Of a stretch of DNA of 23,044 nt, positions 1-8,317 are shown piece by piece. The first letter of the stretch is position 1, and every line of letters starts with the position of its first letter. The position numbers and the translations under genes are program-made. The notes under the pieces are model-generated. The model was not told the DNA's origin. It saw nothing but the letters and a program-made list of their open reading frames with translations, and did not search any database. The stretch covers positions 1 through 23,044 of the forward strand of contig JBFELL010000027.1 in assembly GCA_041552135.1 (NCBI GenBank), read 5' to 3'. This DNA comes from SZUA-186 sp041552135. GTDB taxonomy: Bacteria; Pseudomonadota; Gammaproteobacteria; UBA9214.

Positions 1-11
1 TATGGCACAGC

Positions 12-1115
12 TCATGGCATCTGGGTGCGCCGGGCATAAAAATCCCGGATCCATCCGTCCAGCGCCTGCTGGCGGATGGCCTCGCGCATGCCGGTCATGA
101 GTTGCTGGTAGTAGGCCAGGTTATGGATGGTGTTCAGTCGCGAGCCGAGGATCTCTCCGCACCTGTGCAGGTGCTGCAGGTAGGCCCGGCTGTAATTCCG
201 GCAGGTATAACAGGGGCAGTCCCCGTCCAGTGGCCGGGTGTCGGTCCGGTAGCGGCTGTTGCGCAGGCGCAGCACGCCCGATGACACGAACAGGTGGCCG
301 TTGCGGGCATTGCGTGTCGGCAGGACGCAATCGAACATGTCCACCCCGACGCGTACCGCCTCGACGATGTCCTCCGGCTTGCCGACCCCCATCAGGTAGC
401 GCGGCACCTGCCGTGGCATATGCGGCAGCAGGCCGGCCAGCACCCGGGCCCGTTCCTCCGGCGGCTCGCCGACCGACAGGCCGCCGATGGCATAGCCGTC
501 AAACCCGGTCTCCTGAAGGCCGGCCAGCGAGGCCAGGCGCAGGTCCCCGTACATGCCGCCCTGGACGATGCCGAACAATGCCGCCGGGTTGCCGGCATGT
601 GCCTTGTGGCTGCGTTGCGCCCAGCGCAGTGACAGCTCCATCGAACGTTGCGCCTGCTGCCGGGTGGCGGGATAGGGGGTGCACTCGTCGAACACCATGA
701 CGATATCCGCCCCCAGCGCATGCTGCACCTGCATGGATTCTTCCGGCCCCATGAAGACCGTGTCGCCGTTTACCGGCGACTGGAAGGTGACCCCCGCCTC
801 GGTGATCTTGCGCAGCTCGCCGAGGCTGAAGACCTGGAAGCCGCCGGAATCCGTCAGGATGGGGCCGTCCCAGTGCATGAAATCATGCAGGCTGCCATGC
901 AGTCTGATGATATCGACCCCCGGCCGCAGCATCAGGTGGAAGGTGTTGCCCAGGATGATGCCGGCGCCGCTGTCCGCGACCTCCTCCGGCGTCATGGCCT
1001 TGACCGTGCCGTAGGTGCCCACCGGCATGAAGGCCGGGGTGTCCACCACGCCGCGACTGAAGGCCAGGCGCCCGCGGCGTGCCTGCCCGTCGTGCTCCGT
1101 GATCTCGAACCGCAT
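12..1115 (-). CDS. tgt: Queuine/preQ1 tRNA-guanine transglycosylase
   Basis: Exchanges the wobble guanine (G34) of tRNAs with GUN anticodons for preQ1, the committed step of queuosine insertion; cytosolic. The 367-residue product matches bacterial Tgt in length and order. TDSGGFQ carries the general acid/base Asp (about residue 89), FDCVLPTRNARNGH carries the nucleophilic Asp (about 262), and the zinc site is C300, C302, C305 with H331 (CPCYTC, then NTIHN). I chose the ATG at 1115 because MRFEITEHDG lines up with the N-terminus of E. coli Tgt. An in-frame ATG at 1124 (three residues longer) is a close alternative, with a GAGG just upstream. The gene lies directly after queA on the same strand with under 20 nt between them, the normal gammaproteobacterial operon; yajC-secDF would be expected next, beyond the left edge. 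Confidence 0.97.
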   Translation of the reverse strand: MRFEITEHDGQARRGRLAFSRGVVDTPAFMPVGTYGTVKAMTPEEVADSGAGIILGNTFHLMLRPGVDIIRLHGSLHDFMHWDGPILTDSGGFQVFSLGELRKITEAGVTFQSPVNGDTVFMGPEESMQVQHALGADIVMVFDECTPYPATRQQAQRSMELSLRWAQRSHKAHAGNPAALFGIVQGGMYGDLRLASLAGLQETGFDGYAIGGLSVGEPPEERARVLAGLLPHMPRQVPRYLMGVGKPEDIVEAVRVGVDMFDCVLPTRNARNGHLFVSSGVLRLRNSRYRTDTRPLDGDCPCYTCRNYSRAYLQHLHRCGEILGSRLNTIHNLAYYQQLMTGMREAIRQQALDGWIRDFYARRTQMP

Positions 1116-1129
1116 ACCGGCCATCCGCC

Positions 1130-2164
1130 TCAGCCCGCTGCCGGGCGGGGAATGAACATGGCGTCGCCGTAGCTGAAAAAGCGGTAGCGTGCCTCGATGG
1201 CATGCCGATAGGCGGCCATGACACGGTCGTAACCGGCGAATGCGCAGACCAGCATCAGCAGGGTGGACTCGGGCAGGTGAAAATTTGTCAGCAGCGCATC
1301 GATCAGCCGAAAACGGTAGCCGGGCGTGATGAACAGGCTGGTTTCGCCGCAGTAGGGCGACAGTTCGCCGCTGGCGGCCGCCGTCTCCAGCGTTCGCACC
1401 ACGGTGGTGCCGACGGCAATGACACGGCCGCCGCGCTGCTTCGTCCTGGCAATACGGGCACATGCCGGGGCGTCGATCTCGCAGTATTCATGATGCATGA
1501 CATGTTGCCCGATGTCGTCGACACGCACCGGCTGGAAGGTCCCGGCGCCGACATGCAGCGTGACATAGGCCGACTCCACTCCCCGCTTGCCGAGTGCCGC
1601 AAGCATGCTGTCGTCGAAATGCAGGCCGGCCGTGGGCGCTGCAACCGCCCCCGGCACCCTGGCATAGACGGTCTGGTAACGCTCCCGGTCCTCAGCCGCG
1701 TCAGCACGCCTGATATAGGGTGGCAACGGCATGTGGCCGTGGCGCTCGAGGTGCCCGAGCACATTGCCCTGACCGGAAAAGGACAGGCGAAACAGATCAT
1801 CGTCGCGGCCGGTTACCCTGGCCGTCAGGCCGCCATCCAGGTGCAGCTGCGTGCCTTCGCGGGGTGTCTTGCTGGCACGGATATGTGCCGTCGCGCTGTC
1901 CGGCCCGGTAACGCGCTCGATCAGCAGCTCCACCCTGCCCCCGCTCGACTTCCTGCCGAAGATGCGCGCCGGGATGACACGGGTATTGTTGAATACCAGC
2001 AGGTCGCCCGGCGCCAGAAGCTCCGGCAGTTCGGCGAATTGCCGGTCTGCCGGCATGTCCTGCAGCGGATCCAGGTACAGCAGGCGGCTGCCGGTACGTG
2101 CGTCACAGGGCCGGGTGGCGACCAGGTCCTGCGGTAAATTGTAATGAAAGTCACTGCGTTGCAT
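1130..2164 (-). CDS. queA: S-adenosylmethionine:tRNA ribosyltransferase-isomerase
   Basis: Transfers and isomerises the ribosyl group of S-adenosylmethionine onto preQ1 in tRNA, giving epoxyqueuosine, the step after Tgt. The 344-residue product shows the QueA signatures: RSDFHYNLPQDLVA at the N-terminus, GDLLVFNNTRVIPAR around residue 60, PTAGLHFD in the middle, HVGAGTFQPVR, and LLTNFHLPESTLLMLV near the C-terminus. E. coli QueA is 356 residues. The start at 2164 is set by homology (MQRSDFHYNL against MRVTDFSFEL); another in-frame ATG at 2200 would add 12 unrelated residues, and neither start has a strong ribosome binding site. The gene is first in a queA-tgt operon and divergent from tRNA-Leu. 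Confidence 0.96.
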   Translation of the reverse strand: MQRSDFHYNLPQDLVATRPCDARTGSRLLYLDPLQDMPADRQFAELPELLAPGDLLVFNNTRVIPARIFGRKSSGGRVELLIERVTGPDSATAHIRASKTPREGTQLHLDGGLTARVTGRDDDLFRLSFSGQGNVLGHLERHGHMPLPPYIRRADAAEDRERYQTVYARVPGAVAAPTAGLHFDDSMLAALGKRGVESAYVTLHVGAGTFQPVRVDDIGQHVMHHEYCEIDAPACARIARTKQRGGRVIAVGTTVVRTLETAAASGELSPYCGETSLFITPGYRFRLIDALLTNFHLPESTLLMLVCAFAGYDRVMAAYRHAIEARYRFFSYGDAMFIPRPAAG

Positions 2165-2200
2165 GGCGGCGCATGGTAGCACAGGGTCATGGCGCTGCAT

Positions 2201-2228
2201 TTGCCCGGACGTCCCGATTGCTTATACT
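2201..2228 (+). promoter_or_regulatory. Sigma-70-type promoter for tRNA-Leu
   Basis: TTGCCC at 2201-2206 and TATACT at 2223-2228 are separated by 16 nt. They lie about 60 nt before the 5' end of tRNA-Leu, in the gap divergent from queA. The -10 is five of six to consensus and the -35 four of six. Transcription would begin near 2235 and could continue into glgP, since no terminator is evident after the tRNA. Confidence 0.55.
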
Positions 2229-2289
2229 AGCAAGGTGCTGTTCCGGACCGGTAAACCCTGTCGGGCAACAGTTACAGACCTGCTTGAAA

Positions 2290-2375
2290 GCCGGGGTGGC
2301 GGAACTGGTAGACGCGCTTGACTCAAAATCAAGTGACCTCTGGTCGTGCGAGTTCGACTCTCGCCCTCGGCACCA
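2290..2375 (+). tRNA. tRNA-Leu (anticodon CAA)
   Basis: Cloverleaf of 86 nt with a long variable arm, as expected for a class II tRNA. The acceptor arms GCCGGGG and CCTCGGC pair with one G-U. The anticodon stem CTTGA/TCAAG encloses the loop CTCAAAA, so the anticodon is CAA, reading UUG. The T loop is GTTCGAC, and the 3' CCA is encoded at 2373-2375. Confidence 0.97.
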
Positions 2376-2387
2376 ATCACAAGCATT

Positions 2388-2460
2388 GGCAAGGCATTGC
2401 GGCTTACGTACCATAGGTGCCCTGTTCTGCAATTTCAGTGAGCATTGCATACGCCTTGCC
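2388..2460 (+). repeat. Inverted repeat in the tRNA-Leu/glgP gap
   Basis: GGCAAGGC at 2388-2395 and GCCTTGCC at 2453-2460 are perfect 8-bp inverted arms separated by 57 nt. They sit between tRNA-Leu and glgP and could fold the glgP leader. There is no T-run after the second arm, so it is not an intrinsic terminator. Its function is unknown and it may be chance. Confidence 0.35.
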
Positions 2461-2519
2461 GATTGCGGCCGGTCAGGCATGTTTTACCTACAGTTCAACC
2501 TCCTCCAGAAGGATTATTC

Positions 2520-5078
2520 ATGTCAGGCACACGCTTTACCCTTGAAGTACAGCCCAGAATTCCCGATGCACTGAAACGGCTGGAGGAGCTTGCCAATGAC
2601 CTGTTCTACAGCTGGGACCGGCAGGTGCGCCGGCTCTTTACGCGTCTGGACAAGGACCTCTGGGGCTCCAGCGGTCACAACCCCAAGACCTTCCTGAGGC
2701 GAATATCGCAGCAGCGGCTCGAGGAGGCAGCCGACGACCGTGTTTTCATGGAGGACTTCCAGCGGGTGCTGTCTGCCTATGATACCTACCTCGAACAGGG
2801 TACCCACCCCGACGTCCAGGAATACCTCGATCCTGACGAGGACCTGATTGCCTATTTCTGTGCCGAGTTCGGTTTTCACGAAAGTCTGCCCATCTACTCG
2901 GGCGGCCTCGGCATCCTGGCCGGCGATCACTGCAAGGCCGCCAGCGACCTTGGCATCCCGTTCGTTGCCATCGGCATTCTCTATCGACAGGGCTATTTCA
3001 CCCAGACTATCGACGAGCACGGCAACCAGGTCGCCCACTACACGCCGACCGACTTTCAGCAACTGCCGCTGGAGCAGGTCACCGACGATGGCGGCAAGCC
3101 GCTGGTGGTCGATATTGACATGCAGGACCGCAAGGTATTCCTGCATGTCTGGAAGGCCCGGGCCGGCCACATATCGCTGTACCTGCTGGACAGCGACCTG
3201 GAGGAAAACCAGGACCACGACCGTGTCATCACCCATCAGCTGTACGGTGGTGACAAGAGTACGCGCATCCAGCAGGAAATCGTGCTCGGCATCGGCGGTG
3301 TGCGCACCCTGCGCGCGCTCGGCGTCAGCCCAACGGTGTGGCACATCAACGAAGGGCATTCCGCTTTCCAGATCCTGGAGCGCTGCCGGGAATGCGTCAC
3401 CCAGGGGCATGACTTCGCGACGGCGCTGGAAGTGGTTGCGGCCGGCACGGTATTCACCACGCATACCCCGGTGGCGGCCGGCCATGACATCTTCGAGCAC
3501 GGCCTGATCAGCGGTTATTTCCGCGATTACATCAAGGAGCTCGGCATTGACATGCAGCGGTTCCTGGAACTGGGATCCACGCCGGGCAATCCCGGCTCTT
3601 TCAACCAGACGGCACTGGCCCTGCGCGGCTCGCGCTTCCACAACGGCGTCAGCCGCATCCACGGCGGCGTCGCATCGAGGATGGAAGGCTATATCTGGCC
3701 CCAGGTGCCGCACGAGGAAAATCCGATAAAGTACGTCACGAATGGCGTACACCTGCCGACCTTTCTGGCCCGAGAGTGGTCGAACCTCTATGACATGCGC
3801 TTCGGACGCGCCTGGCGTGACGAGCTGCTCAATGCAGAATACTGGGAGCGTATCGACGAGGTGCCGGATCACAGTTACTGGAGTCTGCGCCAGTCGCTGA
3901 AGGCCGAGCTGACAGACAACGTGCTGCAGCGCGCGATGCTGCAGTACCGCCGCAACGGCTGCAGCGAGGCGCTCATGGAACGCCTGACGCGCAACCTCGT
4001 GCGGGGTGAATCCGACATCCTGACTATCGGCTTTGCCAGGCGCTTTGCCACCTACAAGCGGGCCACGCTGCTGTTCTCCGATCCCGAGCGGCTGAAGCGG
4101 ATGCTCAACGACCCCGACAGGCCCGTACTGCTCATATTTGCCGGCAAGGCGCACCCGCATGATGTTCCCGGTCAGGAGTTGATCAGGACCATCCACCAGT
4201 ACTCATTCGACCCGGACTTCATCGGCAAGATCATGATGATCGAGGGCTACGATCTGGCGATGGCGCGCAAGCTCGTCACCGGTGTCGATGTCTGGCTCAA
4301 CACCCCGGAATACCCGCTGGAGGCCAGTGGCACATCCGGCCAGAAGGCCAGCATGAACGGTGTCATCAATCTCAGCGTACTCGATGGCTGGTGGGCCGAG
4401 GGCTACCAGGGGGACAACGGCTGGGCAATTGCCCCTCACGAGCCCCACTTCGAGATCGGCTACCGCAACCACGAGGAATCCAGCGAGTTGCTCGATCTGC
4501 TGGAGCACGAGGTCATCCCGCTTTACTACGAAAAGAACAGTCAGGGCTATTCCGAAGGCTGGGTGAAGATCTCGAAGGCCTCGATGAAGTCCGCCATCCC
4601 CAACTTCAATGCACAACGCATGGTGCGTGACTACATTCGCAACCACTATTCACCTGCCAGTCGCCAGTCACGGGCGTTTGCCGCCAACGGCTACCGTGAG
4701 GCGCATGATCTGGCGGCATGGAAGGACAAGATCAGCCGCCACTGGCACGAGGTCTCGTTGCAGCGGATCGATGACTCGTCGGATGCCATTCTGGCCGGCG
4801 AGAATCTCACCATCCGCGTGGCCGCCCGGCTTGGCGGTCTGGCGGAGGACGACGTGATCATGGAATGCATCGTCGGCACTGAAAATGCACACGGCGAGTT
4901 CACGGTGCGTGAGACTGTGCGTTTTGCCGCCGCCGGGACGAATGCCGAGGGCGAGTCCATATTCGAGCTGGACCTGGAACCCCCGCTGTCCGGGCTGCAG
5001 TTCTACAAGCTGCGCATGTACCCGAGCAACCCCGGCCTCAGCCATCCCTTCGAGACAGGTCGCATTATCTGGCTGTAA
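2520..5078 (+). CDS. glgP: Alpha-glucan (glycogen) phosphorylase, GT35
   Basis: Releases glucose-1-phosphate from the non-reducing ends of alpha-1,4-glucans with pyridoxal phosphate as cofactor. The product is 852 residues, of the type seen in Thermus/Thermotoga and many bacteria, with an N-terminal DUF3417-like segment (FTLEVQPRIPDALKRLEELA, residues 5-24), rather than the MalP/GlgP type of E. coli. Glucan-site sequences include EFGFHESLPIYSGGLGILAG, VWHINEGHSAF and FTTHTPVAAGHD. The PLP-lysine motif EASGTSGQKASMNG has the Schiff-base Lys at about residue 609. The ATG at 2520 is chosen because AGAAGGA lies 6 nt before it and the N-terminus then matches the family; a longer open frame back to 2445 has no such support. 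The gene faces malQ tail to tail with only 12 nt between the stops. Substrate preference (glycogen or maltodextrin) cannot be read here. Confidence 0.95.
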   Translation: MSGTRFTLEVQPRIPDALKRLEELANDLFYSWDRQVRRLFTRLDKDLWGSSGHNPKTFLRRISQQRLEEAADDRVFMEDFQRVLSAYDTYLEQGTHPDVQEYLDPDEDLIAYFCAEFGFHESLPIYSGGLGILAGDHCKAASDLGIPFVAIGILYRQGYFTQTIDEHGNQVAHYTPTDFQQLPLEQVTDDGGKPLVVDIDMQDRKVFLHVWKARAGHISLYLLDSDLEENQDHDRVITHQLYGGDKSTRIQQEIVLGIGGVRTLRALGVSPTVWHINEGHSAFQILERCRECVTQGHDFATALEVVAAGTVFTTHTPVAAGHDIFEHGLISGYFRDYIKELGIDMQRFLELGSTPGNPGSFNQTALALRGSRFHNGVSRIHGGVASRMEGYIWPQVPHEENPIKYVTNGVHLPTFLAREWSNLYDMRFGRAWRDELLNAEYWERIDEVPDHSYWSLRQSLKAELTDNVLQRAMLQYRRNGCSEALMERLTRNLVRGESDILTIGFARRFATYKRATLLFSDPERLKRMLNDPDRPVLLIFAGKAHPHDVPGQELIRTIHQYSFDPDFIGKIMMIEGYDLAMARKLVTGVDVWLNTPEYPLEASGTSGQKASMNGVINLSVLDGWWAEGYQGDNGWAIAPHEPHFEIGYRNHEESSELLDLLEHEVIPLYYEKNSQGYSEGWVKISKASMKSAIPNFNAQRMVRDYIRNHYSPASRQSRAFAANGYREAHDLAAWKDKISRHWHEVSLQRIDDSSDAILAGENLTIRVAARLGGLAEDDVIMECIVGTENAHGEFTVRETVRFAAAGTNAEGESIFELDLEPPLSGLQFYKLRMYPSNPGLSHPFETGRIIWL

Positions 5079-5090
5079 TACCCGGCCGTC

Positions 5091-6542
5091 TCAGTCCTGC
5101 AGGCGTGCGTGGAGCTGCAGCATGTCGTGCATACGCACCGCCAGGTCTTGCGGCACCTGCGCCCAGTCGAACTGCCAGCTCCAGTTGCCGAACATGGTCC
5201 CGGGCGTATTCATGCGATGCTCGCTGCCCAGGGCCAGTACATCCTGCATTGGCAGGATGGCCAGCCGGGCACTGGATGCCAGCGCGGCCTCTATCAGTGC
5301 CCATGGCATGTCGGCCTGCGGGTTGCCGAGCAAGGCGTAAACCCGCTTTTTCTGCGTCTTGTCCAGAGCCTCGAACCAGCCAAGCGTGGTCTCGTTATCG
5401 TGGGTACCGGTATAGACGACGGCATTCTCCGTGTGGTTCTGCGGCAGGTAGGGATTCTCCGGCCCGCCCTCAAAGGCAAACTGCATGATCTTCATGCCCG
5501 GCATGCCGTACCGGTCCCGCAGGGCGTTGACTTCGGCGGTGATGGTGCCGAGATCCTCGGCTACCAGCGGCAAGGGTCCGAATTCCTCTATCAGGGCGTC
5601 AAACAGCCCGGCGCCCGGACCGTCCCGCCACACGCCCTCGACAGCGGTTTTCGACTGTGCAGGTATCTCCCAGTATTTCTCGAAGCCGCGGAAGTGGTCA
5701 AGGCGGATGATGTCGAACATATCGAGCTGCGAACGGAAGCGCTCTATCCACCATCGGTAACCGTCCGCGGCCATCCTGTCCCAGCGGTACAGCGGGTTAC
5801 CCCAGCGCTGCCCCGTCGCTGAAAAGTAGTCCGGCGGCACACCGGCGACGATATCCGGCTGACCGACATCGTCAATGGAGAAATACTCGCGCCCGGTCCA
5901 GACATCGGCACTGTCATGGGCAACGTAAATCGGAATGTCACCGAACAGCAGAACACCGTGCCGACGGGCGTAGTCGCGCAGTGCATGCCACTGTTCGAAG
6001 AAAATGAACTGCTCGAAACACACCTGCTCGATGGCATCGGCGCAGTCATGATCGAGGCGGGCCAGTTCATCGGCTTCCCGGTCGCGCAAACCGGCGGGCC
6101 ACTCGTACCAGGACGCCCCCTTCTGCAGGTTCCTGATGGTCTGGTAACGCGCATAATCGACCAGCCAGGCATCGTGCGTTTTCCTGAAATCCGCCCAGGC
6201 CCTGCGCTCCGCCTTGCTGGCCAGCCGCCGGAAGCCGTCCCGTGCACGCGCAAGGCCGGCATGGGTATCACCGCCCGCCTCATCGAGCCAGCCGCGCGCG
6301 ACCAGCTCATGCAGGCAAATCAGTTCGGCATTGCCGGCATGCACGGACAGGCACTGGTAAGGTGAGCCATCGGCGTGGGTCGGACCGAGCGGCAGCGTCT
6401 GCCATACGGTGAAACCACAGGCGGAAAGAAAATCGACAAAGTGCAGCGCCTGCCTGCCCAGCTCCCCGTGCCCGGATGTTCCGGGCAGCGATGTCGGGTG
6501 CAGCAACACCCCTGCCCGGCGTTCTGTCAGCGGGTTGTGCAC
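5091..6542 (-). CDS. malQ: 4-alpha-glucanotransferase (amylomaltase, GH77)
   Basis: Transfers alpha-1,4-glucan segments between chains with release of glucose, recycling short maltodextrins left by phosphorylase. The 483-residue protein has the GH77 catalytic triad: nucleophile Asp about 282 in RLDHFRG, acid/base Glu about 329 in LVAEDLG, and Asp about 382 in GTHDNETTLGW. The N-terminal RAGVLLHPTSLPG and the SPYQ loop near residue 60 are also typical. It begins with GTG at 6542; GGAG nine nt upstream supports this, and MHNPLTERRAGVLL is the expected N-terminus. The length fits the bacterial amylomaltase class of about 500 residues rather than the longer E. coli MalQ. It is the last gene of a glgC-GH57-malQ operon, 68 nt behind the GH57 gene. 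Confidence 0.95.
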   Translation of the reverse strand: MHNPLTERRAGVLLHPTSLPGTSGHGELGRQALHFVDFLSACGFTVWQTLPLGPTHADGSPYQCLSVHAGNAELICLHELVARGWLDEAGGDTHAGLARARDGFRRLASKAERRAWADFRKTHDAWLVDYARYQTIRNLQKGASWYEWPAGLRDREADELARLDHDCADAIEQVCFEQFIFFEQWHALRDYARRHGVLLFGDIPIYVAHDSADVWTGREYFSIDDVGQPDIVAGVPPDYFSATGQRWGNPLYRWDRMAADGYRWWIERFRSQLDMFDIIRLDHFRGFEKYWEIPAQSKTAVEGVWRDGPGAGLFDALIEEFGPLPLVAEDLGTITAEVNALRDRYGMPGMKIMQFAFEGGPENPYLPQNHTENAVVYTGTHDNETTLGWFEALDKTQKKRVYALLGNPQADMPWALIEAALASSARLAILPMQDVLALGSEHRMNTPGTMFGNWSWQFDWAQVPQDLAVRMHDMLQLHARLQD

Positions 6543-6610
6543 TGGCGTGCTCCGTTGGGCAGCTTGTCAGTCAAGGCGATGCGGGACGTTCCGCCGGGCT
6601 GCCGTATTCG

Positions 6611-8317
6611 TCAGCCGGTGAACTGGCCGCGGCGCATGACGCCGCCAACCACCGGTTCGCCGCCGCCGCGGGTGAAGGCATGCGACAGGTATTCCGGTGG
6701 CTGCCTGCCCAGCATGTTGTACAGGTTAGACAGATGCACCCGGAACAGCCTTTCGAAATCACTGACCGAGTCTGCCGGGTTGTAGTCGCCGAACCACCAG
6801 AACCAGTCGGAACCCTCGCAGATAGACAGCTGGTGCTGTGCCGCCAGCAATTGCTCGCTGCCCAGCGTGTCGGTTGCCAGCGTTTCGTCAAAGGCCCGCT
6901 TGGTTTCTATCAGCATATCCCAGCCGCGGTTCTTGTCCGCATCGCCGATCCAGGTCGAAAACGTCCCGTAAACCCAGCTGCCGCTGACCAGCTTGTGCAG
7001 GGACTGGCGCTGCGGGCGGTCCTCGAGGTATTCCGAATAGGTCGTCATCTTCAGATCCGGATGCTCTGCCAGTTTTTCATAGAGGGTGTTGAGAAAGTAA
7101 TAACCGTTCTCGGGAAAGTGCTCCCAGGCATTTTCACCGTCAAGAATAATCGACACCAGCGGGTTCTTCTGGGCCTGCGTGCTGGCTGCAATATTCTCGA
7201 GATGCTGCACAAGATTGCCAACGGCGTCATCGGCATGCCAGTCCGAGTAGGTAAACCCGATCAGATCGGAGAGACCATCGTCACGGAAGAAACAGGCCAG
7301 CGAGCCCTCCCCTGCGCTGAACGCCTGGTAGAGACTGGTATCGGCCAGCTTTTTGTTCGCCTTGTGGTTGACGCTGTGGCGAAACACCGACTCGCCGCTC
7401 GCGGCCCACTTGAAGCCGTGCTTCTCCATCACCTCCAGCGCAGCGGTGCTGACACCGCCCTCCGAGGGCCAGCAACCGACCGGTTTCAGATCGAAGTACT
7501 GCTCGAAGGTCTCCAGGCCTTCCTTGATATGCCAGTCCACACGCTCCCTGCCGCCCGGATAACCACTGTACCGGGGCATTGAAATGCCGGGCATGGCATC
7601 CCTGGCCGTGTCGAGGTCCAGCAGCAGCGGCATGATCGGGTGGGCGTAGGGAGTCATCGACAACTCGACCTGGCCGCTCTCTGCCAGCCTGCGGTAGCGG
7701 TCGATCACGCTGGAAAGCAGTTCGCCGATGATGCCAAGCAGCTGCCGGCGATCGTGCAGGGTGTAGCCGTGTCCCTTGTCCATCAGTTGCCTGATCCGGG
7801 CATCATTGCGACGCACGGTCTCGCCCATCCAGGCGATGTGGTACCAGACCAGCAGGTCGACAATGAACTGGTCACCGAGGTAGAGTGTGCCGGTCGGGTG
7901 GCCACGGAACCAGCCGGCCATCTCGGCCAGTGACTGGTAACTGGGAAAACGCTTGATGGAGTGCAGCTCGTTGACGCGCAGGCAGTCGCTGACTAGCGCC
8001 ATGCGCTCGTCCTTGCCCGAGGGCAGCACCGGGCAGGCCAGCGCGGCCAGCAGGGGATCGCGGATTGCCTTGTTCTCCGACAGGAAACCACGCACCTGGC
8101 CGGCATAGTCCGACAGCTGGTCCAGCAGGACCGGTGCAAAATTGACGACGGCGCGGGCCCCGGGGACCGCCTCCAGGTGCGCCGCCATGTCAATATAGTC
8201 CTTGGTGGCATGCAGGTAGGTCCAGGGAAGCTGGTAGCTGCCGCTGATGAGATCGCAGTACTGCGGCTGGTGCATGTGCCAGCACAGCACCACATTCAGC
8301 GGTCGGCTAGCGGACAT
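6611..8317 (-). CDS. Glycoside hydrolase family 57 (alpha-amylase-like)
   Basis: Predicted retaining enzyme acting on alpha-1,4- or alpha-1,6-glucans, most likely a cytosolic amylase or transglycosylase of the glycogen pathway, as no signal peptide is present. Of 568 residues, the N-terminal half carries the GH57 motifs: HMHQPQY (14-20), GQVELSMTPYAHPI (215-228), CWPSEGGVS with the catalytic nucleophile Glu about 286, WAASGES (304-310), and LDGENAWEHF with the acid Asp about 393. GH57 members differ in activity (amylase, amylopullulanase, branching enzyme, 4-alpha-glucanotransferase). Because glgB and malQ are present separately, I favour a hydrolase. The ATG at 8317 has AGGA eight nt upstream and overlaps the glgC stop by 11 nt, so the two are probably translationally coupled. 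Confidence 0.9.
   Translation of the reverse strand: MSASRPLNVVLCWHMHQPQYCDLISGSYQLPWTYLHATKDYIDMAAHLEAVPGARAVVNFAPVLLDQLSDYAGQVRGFLSENKAIRDPLLAALACPVLPSGKDERMALVSDCLRVNELHSIKRFPSYQSLAEMAGWFRGHPTGTLYLGDQFIVDLLVWYHIAWMGETVRRNDARIRQLMDKGHGYTLHDRRQLLGIIGELLSSVIDRYRRLAESGQVELSMTPYAHPIMPLLLDLDTARDAMPGISMPRYSGYPGGRERVDWHIKEGLETFEQYFDLKPVGCWPSEGGVSTAALEVMEKHGFKWAASGESVFRHSVNHKANKKLADTSLYQAFSAGEGSLACFFRDDGLSDLIGFTYSDWHADDAVGNLVQHLENIAASTQAQKNPLVSIILDGENAWEHFPENGYYFLNTLYEKLAEHPDLKMTTYSEYLEDRPQRQSLHKLVSGSWVYGTFSTWIGDADKNRGWDMLIETKRAFDETLATDTLGSEQLLAAQHQLSICEGSDWFWWFGDYNPADSVSDFERLFRVHLSNLYNMLGRQPPEYLSHAFTRGGGEPVVGGVMRRGQFTG

Noticed and set aside
1115..1463. N-terminal extension of the tgt reading frame by about 116 residues.
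   Set aside because: It reads through the end of queA, is Arg/His-rich and unlike protein, and family alignment places the start at 1115 or 1124.
2523..4196. Long open frame of 557 codons antisense to glgP.
   Set aside because: It is a shadow frame in GC-rich DNA; glgP has full family motifs on the other strand.
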